Below, piece by piece: positions 21,417-32,607 of a DNA stretch of 64,000 nt. The stretch comes from Chondrus crispus. Taxonomy: Eukaryota; Rhodophyta; Florideophyceae; Gigartinales; Gigartinaceae. Below the pieces are notes generated by a model. It made no database searches. It was not told where the DNA came from and was given only the letters and a program-made list of their open reading frames with translations. The position numbers and the translations under genes are program-made. The stretch's first letter is position 1, and the number at the start of each line of letters is the position of its first letter. The DNA lies in NCBI RefSeq assembly GCF_000350225.1, contig NW_005179100.1, positions 62,001-126,000 on the forward strand. The letters run 5' to 3'.

Positions 21417-22115
21417 TCACCTGCGTTTTGACCGGACCAACATGCCAGTCGCGAGGTCCATCTCCTTTTTCTTGGCCTCCCTAACCTTCTGTTTTTGCCG
21501 CTTTCGAATGAGCAAGCTGATGGGAATTTTAGTATTCTTCGGAGGTCGACATCCGAGGCGTATTAGTTCAGCAGCATCGAACGATTTCCGTTCCCGCTTG
21601 TCAAGCGCTAGAGACCCAAAACGACCAACTTCTCGCCGATGACTGTCAACAAACTGGGCAGCGTCAACCTTTGGAGCCTCGCTCAATTGCGTTCCCGTTG
21701 AAGCTGATTGGTGCGATTGCAAGGACTTTCCTTTGTTTTTTTTCTTCCTCGGACCTGGGCCGGGGTCGCCAGCAACGACGATCGTTGATAGGGCCGATGA
21801 TATGTTCTTCGGAGAAGCAGTTTCGGCTGGGTAAACACGAGGTCTTATAATTGTGCGTTGGAGGACGCGCTGGGCTGCGTCCTCTAGAGAGGCGGCGTGA
21901 ACAGCCTTCAAATTTTCGAGTTGGTCGCTCTCTGCTTGGGTAGACTCGCCAGAAGCTTGGCGTCGAACCTTTCTGCGACGTTTCTTCGGGCTTTTCTTCG
22001 GACAAGCGGGTGCAGAAGGAGCGGGTTGGGAGTCTGCGGAATCTGCCCAACTATTCAAACGTCTCGAAACCAGTTCTTCGATAGCGCTCGTTTGGTCATC
22101 CTCGGAGAAAGCCAT
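21417..22115 (-). CDS. C1orf131/DUF4602-like nucleolar protein
   Basis: 232 residues from ATG 22115; an in-frame extension to 22325 exists but its sequence looks like 5' UTR. It is highly basic: a KKSPKKRRRKVRRQ block near residue 40 and a PGPRKKKNKGK block in the middle. The C-terminal REVGRFGSLALDKRERKSF and LGCRPPKNTKIP resemble the conserved core of the DUF4602 family (human C1orf131, a small-subunit processome component). I infer a nucleolar ribosome-biogenesis role. The core is divergent, so the family call is moderate. It is head-to-head with the MYB gene over about 725 bp. Confidence 0.65.
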   Translation of the reverse strand: MAFSEDDQTSAIEELVSRRLNSWADSADSQPAPSAPACPKKSPKKRRRKVRRQASGESTQAESDQLENLKAVHAASLEDAAQRVLQRTIIRPRVYPAETASPKNISSALSTIVVAGDPGPGPRKKKNKGKSLQSHQSASTGTQLSEAPKVDAAQFVDSHRREVGRFGSLALDKRERKSFDAAELIRLGCRPPKNTKIPISLLIRKRQKQKVREAKKKEMDLATGMLVRSKRR

Positions 22116-22840
22116 GACGGAGAGATGAAGATGTGAGGTGTGAAGCGATTTGAAGGGAAATGCGCGTGGCGGGACCCTCAGAATGAGAAAGACTCTTCCG
22201 CCATGCGATACGGGAAGCGGGGGAGAACTTCGTAGAAACCCTAAGGAGTTCTTTTGTTGAAACTTGGGCCATTTTTGTTGACTTTTAGTCAAAATATTTT
22301 GCATCCGTCTGTCCTCCAGTTTCATTACACTGTAATAACTGTTGGAGACGCAAATAAAATGATCACCCGGTAGGTGATTGAAGCAGTCTGATTCTTAAGT
22401 ACACGAGCTCTCGCTCGAGACGTGTGCAGATACTTTCGAGTTAATGTCGATTGGGCCAAGTGTCAAGGAACCTGGGTCATTGTGCAAAATATCTTCAGCG
22501 ATATCCACCGCGCACAATATCTGTAGATTTTTACATGGTCCACCACCCCACACACAGGCGGCTGTGGCCCACATGTTCTTCCAGCCTCGACCTCACTCGT
22601 CTCTTTTCTCTACTTCTCCTCTCCTTTCTATCGCCTTCTTGCTGCCGTTTGGAGCAGGAACCGGTTGTACTTCTCCCTCCACTGCTTCATACACCGATGC
22701 TTTGCTCGAGACCCACCGGCACACCTCGCTCCACCGCGTGCATCTCTGCCCCTTTCATCAGCACGTTGCACAAAGCTGCGCACTTAGCACCACCCACGCA
22801 ACTCCGAAAATCTCGCATCCGCCGTCACTCGGCTGGAGGC
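22116..22840. other. divergent promoter region
   Basis: Shared upstream region of the C1orf131-like gene (minus) and the MYB gene (plus). Frames run through it but look non-coding. Pyrimidine-rich just before the MYB start. Confidence 0.5.
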
Positions 22841-24454
22841 ATGTCCAACCCGACCCCAAATTCTAACGATACGACAGACGTCGAGACAGGCCGCGACTCC
22901 ACCCCTACGCTCTCTCCCCAAGTTGTGGAATCACCGCGCATGCTCAAGAGCCCTTCAGCGCCTGTCAAGCCCGAAACGGAAAAGACCAGGTCCCGCCCCG
23001 CATCGAAGGACCCAAAGCGAGCATCCTCATCTGGGCCACCTGCGAAGAAACCTCGGAAAAAGTATGTCATTACTAAACATCGTGAAAACTGGACCGAAGA
23101 AGAACACCAGTTGTTTCTCGATGCCCTCAAGAAATATGGTCGCTCGTGGAAGCAAATAGAAGGTCACGTCCGAACGAAGAGTGTCATCCAGATTCGATCA
23201 CACGCTCAAAAATATTTTATCAAAGTGCAAAAGAACAATACTGGTGAGCACATCCCACCCCCTAGACCGAAGAGGAAGCAGAACCAACTCAACGGCTCCG
23301 CCTCCTCATCTCAGCTTTCCCAAGCCACCGTCAGACAAGTTGCGTCACCAGTCGCCGTTCCGCTTTCACCATCGCTATCCCCGGGCATGCCCCACCATCC
23401 GCACGGCCATCCACATCCACACTCTCTGGCCTTTGCACTAGCAGCACAGCATCCCATGGCCGCTCATATGCAGATGCCTCAAGTTTACTCACTGCAAGCA
23501 CTGGGTCTACACGCGCACGCACCGCCTTACGTCGGATACAGACATCCTATCCAGCCACTGAGACCCGTGCCAGCAAATCAATCACCACAACCCCGCACTT
23601 CTGCGAAGACCATCTCCCCGAGATTGATGGACCAAAATGATATGAACGATATGCTTGCCCAGCAGCAGCAACAGCAGCACCAATTAAAGCAACAACAACT
23701 AAGACAACAACGACTGAACCGCCATAGCGAACAACAGCAAAGACAGCAAAGACTGCAAAGACAGGAACAGCTGCGGCACGTACAAAAGCAGCGTCAACAA
23801 CAACAGCTTGATGCAGCACTAGCACTACAAGAGGATAAAATTGCGACCTTTGCAACCATACAAGTCGAGATGCAAGAGGCATCCCTCTCCTTAAAAATGG
23901 ATTCGGGTGAAAGACACTCGTTCCAGCCGCAAGCGCCAATACAAGTTAATAGGAGCATGCCCGCACTCCCCGTTACAACGCCCAATGACACAGACTCAAT
24001 GCTTCCCACACGAGAAGCAAGCGTGGCATTAGACCCAACAGAGGACTCCAATACTATATCGGTGAATGAAAAGGAGGATTGCGTGGCATCCGAATCCCAA
24101 GACACAGCCGGAAGTTTACTGCTCGATGTCACACATGCTGGTTCTGCCGCCAGAGCAGCGACAGCTGCTGCGGCATCAGCCGTAGCTGCGGCTACCGGCG
24201 AAGGCACACCGACGAGCCCTAACTTCACTAAGATCTATGGATTCTTCGCTGCAATATTTGATCCCATGAACGCTCCAGGTGCGATCACCCTCTTGCAAAG
24301 ACCTGAATTGAGTGCGTTGGATTTAGAAATCATCAAGCTTCTTGTGAGAAATCTCGAGGTGAATATTGATAGCACTGTGTTCCGTCAGCAGTTGGCAGAT
24401 ACCTATCGACAGCAGCAGCTCAGGCAACAAGAGCAACTCCAAAATCAAGAGTAG
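22841..24454 (+). CDS. SHAQKYF-class MYB protein with LCL domain (REVEILLE-like)
   Basis: 537 residues from ATG 22841, where the conserved part begins; an upstream extension to 22451 is open but unlike coding sequence. The single MYB repeat (about residues 75-128) contains [19 protein letters not shown] and ends in SHAQKYF (120-126). That places it in the CCA1/LHY/REVEILLE class, which binds evening-element DNA in plants. A long Gln-rich stretch (nt 23660-23820) follows. Near the C-terminus, [15 protein letters not shown] and [11 protein letters not shown] (about residues 457-510) match the LCL region of the RVE4/6/8 clade, which in plants recruits co-activators. A role in circadian or light-dependent transcription is inferred. 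His/Pro-rich linker between. Confidence 0.88.
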   Translation: MSNPTPNSNDTTDVETGRDSTPTLSPQVVESPRMLKSPSAPVKPETEKTRSRPASKDPKRASSSGPPAKKPRKKYVITKHRENWTEEEHQLFLDALKKYGRSWKQIEGHVRTKSVIQIRSHAQKYFIKVQKNNTGEHIPPPRPKRKQNQLNGSASSSQLSQATVRQVASPVAVPLSPSLSPGMPHHPHGHPHPHSLAFALAAQHPMAAHMQMPQVYSLQALGLHAHAPPYVGYRHPIQPLRPVPANQSPQPRTSAKTISPRLMDQNDMNDMLAQQQQQQHQLKQQQLRQQRLNRHSEQQQRQQRLQRQEQLRHVQKQRQQQQLDAALALQEDKIATFATIQVEMQEASLSLKMDSGERHSFQPQAPIQVNRSMPALPVTTPNDTDSMLPTREASVALDPTEDSNTISVNEKEDCVASESQDTAGSLLLDVTHAGSAARAATAAAASAVAAATGEGTPTSPNFTKIYGFFAAIFDPMNAPGAITLLQRPELSALDLEIIKLLVRNLEVNIDSTVFRQQLADTYRQQQLRQQEQLQNQE

Positions 24455-25063
24455 TCATGAGATAGCGACCCATTGAGATACTTCTAATACAACGATTCGT
24501 AACTGAGAATTTCACTAATTCTGTCTGGATTACCTTTACATTTGTGAGTAAGACTGCACGACTGAATATCTTTATACAATAGGCACGCAAAGCGGCAAAA
24601 TGCCTCTCATGTGCACGAGCTTTTTCCTTCCGTCTTCGTGAGGCGCAATCTTCTGCAAAAACCACCTGACGGGACCGCTGTTCGTGACACTGTGTTCATG
24701 CGCGCTTTCTGGCCGTCGATGGTCCATCGTCAAAACAAAAACGGCGTTGCCAAGAGCGAAGTGTACAGTATCCTTGTTCTTGACGTGACTACGACTTGCA
24801 GCAGCCCTCTAAAGAGTCACTTCCGAAAGAGCAAGAAGCATGGGTTTCGAGCAAGTCCCCGAACGCAGGTGAGATACTTGGAACCCTGCCTACGAAGACA
24901 CAACTACCACACCACTCCAAAAAGAGCAGAGGGGTGGGCATCTCGGTTATTAGCAGAGGTCAAAAGCAGAACGCAGTGGTTATCTTATGAACACAATGTT
25001 ACACTCTAATGTCACATTCCTCGGATCCTCTCCCCCGGCCCTCTCTTTTCACCCCTCTTTTGT
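24455..25063. other. intergenic, tail-to-tail
   Basis: 600 bp between the MYB gene and the microsatellite at the end of the RING gene. Only spurious frames. One GTACAGTA motif near 24763. Confidence 0.5.
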
Positions 25064-25076
25064 TCCCCCCCCCCCC

Positions 25077-25146
<70 letters not shown>
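25064..25146. repeat. C24 tract followed by (CT)n microsatellite
   Basis: A run of 24 C (25064-25087) merges into about 29 CT dinucleotides ending at 25146, directly next to the stop codon of the RING gene. In that gene's mRNA it would be a purine-only 3' UTR. Confidence 0.97.
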
Positions 25147-25147
<1 letters not shown>

Positions 25148-26085
25148 TATTTGCATCCCACAGGCATTGCATTCATGCCCTGCTCTATACTGCGCTTACA
25201 GACTGGACAGCGAGCCTGTTGCACGAGCCAGGGGTCGATGCAATCTGCCATGAAGCGATGGAAACACGGTAGGATGCGGATTTTCATGCCGTCCTCAAAA
25301 TGTTCCAAACATATTGTACACTTCTTGGCGGTGTCGTCCGCAAGTTCTGGCGAGTTTCCGCCTTGGTCTGCTGCGCTACTGGCATCTGCAGCTCCTGCCG
25401 CTACTACCACGGTTCCCTCCCCCTTACATTTGTTGCCTTTGTCGCTCGACTGAGTTTGATCGCCACCCGACGCATCACCCTTTGCCCTGAACATGTATGT
25501 CGGCAGGCGCGCGACGGTTTCGTGGCTGGCGCCTTCCAAAAACTGGCGTAGCCTCTGACTATTATTGTCCAAGTCAAGCAGCATTTCATAATCGGCAGCA
25601 GTAAAGTCCCTGTCCATCATAGCCAGCCGCTGACTTGTCCGCACATATGCAGCCCGCTCCCCCGTAAAATGCCTGTGCGTTCTAAAATGTCTATGCCGTG
25701 CACGATGGGCGCCATCGGCGGTGACACCGACCAGCGCAAAGCGAAGAAGGACGGAAGAAAATGTGGCGACACAAGCGGCGACTGCAAACGGAAAGACGGC
25801 GTCATTCTCGGAAAGCAAGTAGGTGCCGCCCACTGCGGCGGTCACCAGGCCGAGTCCCATAGCACCGGCCATGGCGCGAGAGCGCAACGACGGTGGATGT
25901 TGGTGCTGCTGCTGTTGTTGAGGTTGCTGGGTGGGTTGGGGCTGGTGTTGCGCGGGCCGGGAGGAGGGAGGGGCTTGGGAAGGGAAGGCCGGTGCGTCGG
26001 GGGGAGTGGGAGCAGCGGCGGTACGGCGGCGGAGGCGGGGGGGTTGCGGAGGAGGGGCGGCGGTGGGGTCCGGAGGAGCGGACAT
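25147..26085 (-). CDS. membrane RING-H2-like E3 ligase with a Met at a zinc ligand
   Basis: 312 residues from ATG 26085. The N-terminus is Pro/Gln-rich (1-70). Two hydrophobic segments follow (about 72-92 and 97-118: MGLGLVTAAVGGTYLL and FPFAVAACVATFSSVLL), so the protein is probably an integral membrane ligase with its RING on one side. The RING is C-terminal: C256, C259, C274, H276, M279, C282, C293, C296, with the typical IDPWL after C282. In RING-H2 domains the position of M279 is His. The codon is clearly ATG, so fold and zinc binding may be altered, or sulfur may act as ligand. Ubiquitin transfer is inferred from the family. A low-complexity linker lies between membrane and RING. Confidence 0.88.
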
Positions 26086-27763
26086 GGCTCACGACGGAGT
26101 CAGAAGGGCGAAGGGTGCGGGAAGGAGTGGAGGAGGAGGCGAGGTTTGAGATGTGGAGTGTGAGAGGGGCCCAAGCCGGCCCAAGTGTAGGTTGTGAGGA
26201 TATGACGTTGGGTTGGAAAAAGGGACAAAGAAAAGTATGCTCAGCCGCTCATTACAATCCAGAGTCACAATCCATCCTGACTCACAGCACACGAAGTGTC
26301 AAGAGCGTGCCTAAAACGAGGCCCCATTTCTCGGCTCTCTGCATTCCCATTGGGCGCATCTCTGTGATCATACGTGTGTCCAACGTGTTCCACCAATCCG
26401 ACCCTTGGCTGCATTCCACCAACCCACCTCGCTCCACTCTCCTGCATCTCTCTCCCCATCCATGTGTTATTAAAAAAGCCGTTCCCGCCCACCTCACAAC
26501 CTGAAAACGGGATACCTTTACATGGAGTATTCGCAGCTTCCGTCTTCGCCGTGTCCTTGCCCATGCTGCGCTGCAGCACTATTTGCTGCCCGACATCGTG
26601 CCTTGCCATTCCCAACCTTTTTCCGTGCAGTATCTCTAATACGGGAAAAAGTTGGGCTTGCTAGCTAGAGCAAACAACAGTCGCTGCACAAAGAATCGAA
26701 CGGCCCCGCACTATTGACCTCATCACTGTCCCAACCCACGACCCCATGAGTGCCGCGCAGCTCCACCTCGTACTGTAGCGTGACCGACGCATCGTCCCGC
26801 GCTGGAACCACCAACCTCCAGGTCAACTCGTGGCAACGTTCCACCACTGTACAGTACTTGTCCCGCACAGTCATAGAGGCGGACGTACTGTCTATCTTTT
26901 CCATTCAAGCTCGACGAATTTCTGCTCCGGCAGCAATTGTTGACAAGGAGTGTGTTCATCCACCACATGACTTTGTACTTCTTTCGAATGGTGTCGGCAT
27001 CAGCGTCCCAGTTGCGCCAAAGCTTTTCCCCCGAAAGCCTATTTTTATTGCGATGCCCCTCTCTGTCGGCGCCGCTTGCTTCAAAAACACCTGCTCCTCT
27101 GCCGAGCAATCCCTGACTCAACTGCTAGAACGTGTTCACGCAGGCCGTTTGCCGAACAATATCGGATTTTGAGATATATGCGCCAATGGATCCATTTCTG
27201 ATACAATACAGATCGATATATTCTCTAATGATTACAATTTATTACGAAGGCTCTACCCTGTAGACCGGAGGCAGTGGCGACCCTTCGTCGTCAGCCGCGT
27301 ACACAACAATTTTTAAGCAAATCTCCGGCTCAAAAGGCACCAGTGGTCTGGAGGATGGTAACCTCCTCAGCTTATGTAGATTCTGCTTCAACGCACCGTT
27401 TCCACTATGTCGGTAATCTTGAGTCTGATGAGGGATCAACAACTGTTCAACGGCGAATATCACAATACGGCAGAAAAGTTTTTGCTGAGCTGCTCTCACA
27501 GTCGTTTACGAAATGTATGGCAAAACAGCATTCAGCATGAAAGGACAAAAACAACCCCTTGTCTCTCCATCGCTGAACCGTCAGTATCGAAGTTAACTCT
27601 TTCTTTCTCATCTCGCTAAGCCAGGCGATGCTTTATCTACAAGCCTGTCATTTACCCATTTCCCCTCCTTCACGGAAAATATACCATGTACCGCGCCGAC
27701 CCTCGCGATAACGCGCGCAAATATCCAAACAGCACATTCTCATCCAGTCAACCCTGGCCATTC
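26086..27763. other. gene-poor region with one possible decayed fragment
   Basis: 1.7 kb between the starts/ends of the RING and Sec61 genes. Contains a possible remnant of a DUF4139-like domain on the minus strand (26665-27160). Otherwise nothing recognised. Confidence 0.45.
26665..26904 (-). pseudogene. possible DUF4139-like C-terminal fragment
   Basis: A 79-codon frame contains ELTWRLVVPARDDASVTLQY, which resembles the beta-sandwich end of DUF4139 (MuiA-type) domains. A TGA immediately precedes its ATG, and the frame upstream is broken by further stops. I see no convincing splice sites joining it to more coding sequence. Weak call; it may be chance. Confidence 0.25.
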
Positions 27764-29182
27764 TTATCCGAAGAACATGAGGCCAGAGTCATTTGCCCCT
27801 TCTTTGGCAAAAATCTCGAAGTACTGGTAAATGATGGTTACAGCCATCAGAATTCCGGTGCCTGAGCCGATCGCACCAAGAAAATCAGCCATGATAGTCA
27901 ACATACCAATGCAAATTCCTCCGAAAGCGGCAGCGGTCGGGATGTAGCGGTTCAGTTCCTTGACTAGAGACGTATCACGATGACCCTTGAGAGTCATCTG
28001 CTGATCACGCAGCTGTCGCGCCACATCACGAGCAGAAGATCCTGACACCTCAATCCAGTACTTGCTGAAAAGACCACAAGCGGAAAGAATGAATGCTAAG
28101 TATATGATGGCACGAAGCGGGTCTTCAAGTACGGCGGCGATATTGCGCGGTCGCGAAATGTAATAGGCTAAACCACCGATCGGAAACATCTGGGCCGAGT
28201 CCTGGATTGTGGTCCACCGTCCCATAATGTTAACAAACAGATTGGTCGGGTACCGACGGTACAAGATTTGAGACACGAAGTAAAGGTTGGAAACAAGAGC
28301 AGTCTGCAAAATAATGGGAATGTTCGAAGTGTAGAACAGCTTGATAGGGTAAGAGCCTTGCGCTCCACGGATGCGATTCGATTTGACCGGAAGGTCAACA
28401 CGGAAGCCTTGGAAGTAGATAACGATGGCAAAGACAAGGACTGTGGCGACCAAGTTTGAAATGTTCGGCAGATCGGGGCGGAAGAGTGCTTCACGGAATG
28501 CGCGGATCTTGCTTTCACGAGTAATCAAAAGGTGGAAGAAGGCAATGATTGCTCCTTCGAATTCCTTACCTCGGCCAATGTTGATTGTCGTGGGCGACAG
28601 AGAAGACCAGACAATAGTTTCGCAGATGTTGGTGGCAATGAACAAGGAAATACCAGAACCGAGACCGTACCCCTTTTGGAGCAGCTCATCAAGAAGAAGA
28701 ACAATCATACCAGCGACGAAGAGCTGAGTGATAATAAGAATGGCATTACCAGTTCCGAGCACCGAGAGGTCTCCATACATGCCCGAGAACACATACATAG
28801 AAGCTTCAGCAAGGCAAATGATGAGGCCCATGAGCTTCTCAGCACCGGAGAAGAGAGCGCGATCTTCTTTGAGACCCTGATCTACCTGGATAATGCGTGT
28901 ACCAGCCAGGAACTGCATGATCATAGACGAGGTGATAATTGGCGAAATTCCAAGCTCCATAAGAGTTCCGCGGTTGGAAGCGGCCAAGACAGCACGCACA
29001 AAGTACAGAGGATCGGAGGACTTGGTGTTCTTAACTCCATAAAGGGGGATCTGGCAGCACACAAGATAAATGAAAAGTGTAACGGCAGTCCACATAACCT
29101 TCTCCCTGAACGCGGTCCGCTTGGTCGGATTCTCAATCTCCGGGAGGAAAGGGACGAAGGGTCGCACGATGGCTCTCCACAT
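27764..29182 (-). CDS. Sec61 alpha, protein-conducting channel
   Basis: 472 residues, full length for Sec61 alpha/SecY of eukaryotes. It forms the ER translocon pore with Sec61 beta and gamma. Diagnostic segments: [20 protein letters not shown] (first membrane span and plug entry), [38 protein letters not shown] and the loop-8 region [20 protein letters not shown]. Ten hydrophobic spans can be followed. The N-terminus is a few residues shorter than in animals. Single exon; ATG at 29182. A long frame on the opposite strand (28532-29338) is a shadow of this conserved gene. Confidence 0.97.
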   Translation of the reverse strand: MWRAIVRPFVPFLPEIENPTKRTAFREKVMWTAVTLFIYLVCCQIPLYGVKNTKSSDPLYFVRAVLAASNRGTLMELGISPIITSSMIMQFLAGTRIIQVDQGLKEDRALFSGAEKLMGLIICLAEASMYVFSGMYGDLSVLGTGNAILIITQLFVAGMIVLLLDELLQKGYGLGSGISLFIATNICETIVWSSLSPTTINIGRGKEFEGAIIAFFHLLITRESKIRAFREALFRPDLPNISNLVATVLVFAIVIYFQGFRVDLPVKSNRIRGAQGSYPIKLFYTSNIPIILQTALVSNLYFVSQILYRRYPTNLFVNIMGRWTTIQDSAQMFPIGGLAYYISRPRNIAAVLEDPLRAIIYLAFILSACGLFSKYWIEVSGSSARDVARQLRDQQMTLKGHRDTSLVKELNRYIPTAAAFGGICIGMLTIMADFLGAIGSGTGILMAVTIIYQYFEIFAKEGANDSGLMFFG

Positions 29183-31874
29183 GGTGAATGTTGGTACTTC
29201 ACACTATTCGCACACACTGGTCTTCGTCAAGGAGACGTGCTCGTGCTGGCTGTTGGGCTGCAGAAGACTTGTTCCAGGGAGAGCAGCGGCAAACGTGAGG
29301 TAGGTGAGAAAAGAAGGAAATTGCCCCAAAGTTGTTGAGTTAAGGGTAGAACGAAAGTACACCAGAAAAGTCTGGTCGATGTCCTCTTGGGTCCTATTTT
29401 AAACAAATGCTGAATCAGGAATGTCGCAGTGCGATAAGAACGATTTGGGATGCGCATAGATAGCAGTGGATGATGACGTCGACGCAGAGGTGAGTAGAGG
29501 CTTAACGGACCATTCTCCTGACAGAGGGGCGGGATGGGTCCATGAAGATTCAGTGCCCGATCACAGCAAGAGCGACAGAAAGTCCTCTTAATTGAAGCAA
29601 CTGAGAGCATAATTCTGATTTGTTCGAAAAAAGACCGAACCAAGCCTTTGACATCAACGGACCTGTTATTACAGTCCAAACTAGAACGGACCACATAAGT
29701 AACTAAATAAGAACTTTCGGAAATTCTGCTTGCAATGCAAAATGCTTTGTCAATTAAATGAAAGGGAACGATAACCAAACTTGATTGACATACCGATTTT
29801 CAAGAATAATATTACAATACCACACTATTTTCAGGATCCTTCATTTTAACCCTTCGCCCCCGTTTTGCCCCGATGAAGCCTCGAGGATAGACACCAAATA
29901 GACTGCACCTTTCTCTCTCTCACAGATTCCCTCTAACACGTGTGCAAACACACGATGCCGACAATGACAAGGCATTATGATGCTCCGGTGAAACAAAGAC
30001 GGTTTTTGCAGCAGACGAATCTGGTTTGTTACGAGCTCCATTGAACCCTTTTGTGTTACCGTCCCTTATTAAATGAAGGTCTCCATGCATGTATGAATGC
30101 AATTACCCAAGTCCGAGCAAGATGTATATATCTGCTCTAGCTTCTCAGGCCAGCAGCGACACATTTGTTTGATAATGATTTGAAGTCCTACACATCAAGA
30201 GTCCTCTTCATCATCCCAAAGGATATGAATATAGCATGTTACACTGCACATTGGTGATATTTAAAAAGAAGGGGCGAAGTTGAATTACCACAAACATAAG
30301 TTCAAGTTTTGATCTAACATTCATATGAGCAGAGGGTACTAGGGTGGAAACTAACAATAGATCTACTTCACATCACATTTTCTTCTCACATCTCCTATGA
30401 AATTTTTTTTGCTCGCTTTACCACAAAAACGGATACAGAGAAAAGAAGGCGAGACGAAGAATGAAGGCTTCACCATTTCAGACGAACAAATATTCTGCGC
30501 GCGGTTATGATAGATGTTTGGAGGATGACACAGACTCATTCCTCATACATTTGAGACGCCCTTTACATCTCCCTGACTGACTTATATGGGTGAGTAAATC
30601 AGTTCTTATTAACTTACCGAAGGCAAAGTTACAAAACAACAGTTTTGATTTAAGCATTGCAGCAGCCGAAACAGCTTTCGTGTATAGCTATTGCGGGATA
30701 GATGTTGAATCCCTACATATTCATTTTTTATGGGTTAAGCCAGACCGGCTGTAGGATGGCCACGTCTTCTCAATACCTTCGCAGGATACTGTTAAAGGAT
30801 GGTACGGTATGTGTAGATTATTACACTCGTCAGGTGTGGCTTTCTGTCCAACAATACGAACAAATACGCAGCTCATGTTCCCTTTCGATTCGATCGTTTT
30901 CAATTCATGAATTGTAGACAATCACGAAGAATAGCTATGTTTCCAATCTTGCAACCGGAAATTAACAAAAAATCGTTTCCCACATTCGAGACGTCTGTGC
31001 TGCAGTACATCAAAAACATACTATGTATGAGATTAAAACGATGATCAGGGAACGAATCCATTCAAAGCGCTTTGATGCGAATCCGGACGAACACTTTTCG
31101 TAACGTTTATGTTTTGTGCTTCATGCCTGTGTATGTCTATATCTATATATATTCTCAGTTGCAACAACGGGTCCACTTGTTCCCTCACATCGTTGATTCA
31201 TCATTTTGACGGCATCATGCAAGGTATTTCAAATATTTAAAGCTTTCAAGCTTGTTTTGTTGCGTCGTGTTGTTTGTTTTGAAGCCAGTGAGCAACATTT
31301 GGTCTAAAACATCTATGACTTCTTCTTCATCTCGCCTTCTCAGTTTATGACTTTTGTTATCATTGTGATTGTGACATTGTCAACAAATTGCGAGCGAAGA
31401 AACATTGAATGGAATGATAAGGTTTGAATGGGGAGAAGAAGGAGTGCGATGGGTGACAGAAGCAGAAATGGTGAGAGTGCAGGTGCAAAAAAAAACACTA
31501 CACTAAGCTTCTAATATCGCTCGGTACCTTGGTTTGGTACTGTACCTGGCGGGAATTGAAGCCGGGGCCTCGCAGCGTGCAGCACTGTACCAATTGAATC
31601 AACAACTTGTTGTCTGTACCTCGAACTCCCTTCTCCCAACAACAGACTCAGCGGCGGCAAAGTGTTGGAGTGACGAGTATTTAAATGTGATTCCATCTCA
31701 GAGTGCCCGTGTACTTTGCAAGCGACCTGCATAATACTGTGAAATAAAATATCTCTCTCTTGCGCGAATGCTGATAAGCTGTCTTCACAAGAAGTGAGAG
31801 GGGATTGAAAATGCACTCCATCCAAGTGAGACTAACTGATGGTCTCTGTGGTCTGAACAGAAATAAAACAAAGG

Positions 31875-31876
<2 letters not shown>

Positions 31877-31943
<67 letters not shown>
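31877..31943. repeat. (GA)n microsatellite
   Basis: About 33 uninterrupted GA units after a short GGGA-rich lead. Confidence 0.95.
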
Positions 31944-31945
<2 letters not shown>

Positions 31946-32153
31946 CGTTCAAATGGTACATGCAAGGGTTGAATAGAATCTTCTCTTTCTTCGAGACTGG
32001 TAGACCTGTATCTTTAGACTTTCATGATCGTCTGGTATGTAGAGAATCATTCGCAGACATACATGTGAAACGTGTAATGGTGAGAGATTAGCGTGAAAAG
32101 ATCACGCATGAGTACAATGTGGGCATGATCTATGTTTAGGCAACTAGCACCTA

Positions 32154-32607
32154 TCGGACCGTTCTTCTTCTTCTTTATTTGAGGGATCAAGGCTAATTCC
32201 GCCTTGAACCGAAGAGCCCTTTTAGTTCGGGCTCTCCTTCCCGAACAAGGTACCCCAATATTTGGAGTGGTTTCTCTAAAATTCTAGTTCGCCAGTCCAC
32301 GCGTTCCGTGAAATGGGCCCTTCCACTTCCCGCGCGGGAAGCGAATGTGAAGAAGTGGGCTACAGTGTCCTCGTTGCTGCAGTGTCGACATTTCCCTCTG
32401 CCCAGCTGAAGAATTACTTTGAGAGGCTGAAACATGGCGGAGCATCCAGTGTAGAGTTGGTTCAGGACAACTTTCGCCATTCGCCGTGACCAGACCTCGC
32501 GCATAGTAGTTGGCAAGTGATCGATTTCTTCTGCATTCTTCCTACGCGCTCCTCGAAGTGTAGCCTTAGCGTCGTGGAATTCGACGGGAACAGCAAGTCG
32601 GACCGTT
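32154..32607 (-). mobile_element. 5'-truncated non-LTR retrotransposon (LINE) with target-site duplication
   Basis: An insert of 434 bp (32164-32597) is flanked by perfect 10-bp direct repeats tcggaccgtt (32154-32163 and 32598-32607). Read on the minus strand it ends in a (GAA)n-like 3' tail next to the left repeat, as many LINE copies do. Its only frame encodes the C-terminal end of a reverse-transcriptase protein: VVLNQLYTGCS followed by CRHCSNEDTVAHFF, the zinc-knuckle-like motif typical after RT domains. The 5' part is missing, as in target-primed integration that stopped early. Confidence 0.85.
32193..32597 (-). pseudogene. reverse-transcriptase C-terminal remnant
   Basis: Open frame inside the truncated LINE, continuous from the 5' truncation point to a stop at 32193. 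It has no start codon of its own near the beginning and lacks the polymerase domain, so it cannot make an active enzyme. The C-x2-C...H motif (CRHCSNEDTVAHFF) identifies it. The intact frame suggests a fairly recent insertion. Confidence 0.8.

Noticed and set aside
25893..26504. 203-codon plus-strand frame over the RING gene start
   Set aside because: Gly/Arg-rich complement of a Pro/Gln-rich N-terminus; no independent support.
28532..29338. 268-codon plus-strand frame opposite Sec61 alpha
   Set aside because: Lies antisense to a strongly conserved gene; its open frame follows from Sec61 codon use and the protein is low in hydrophobic structure with no motif.
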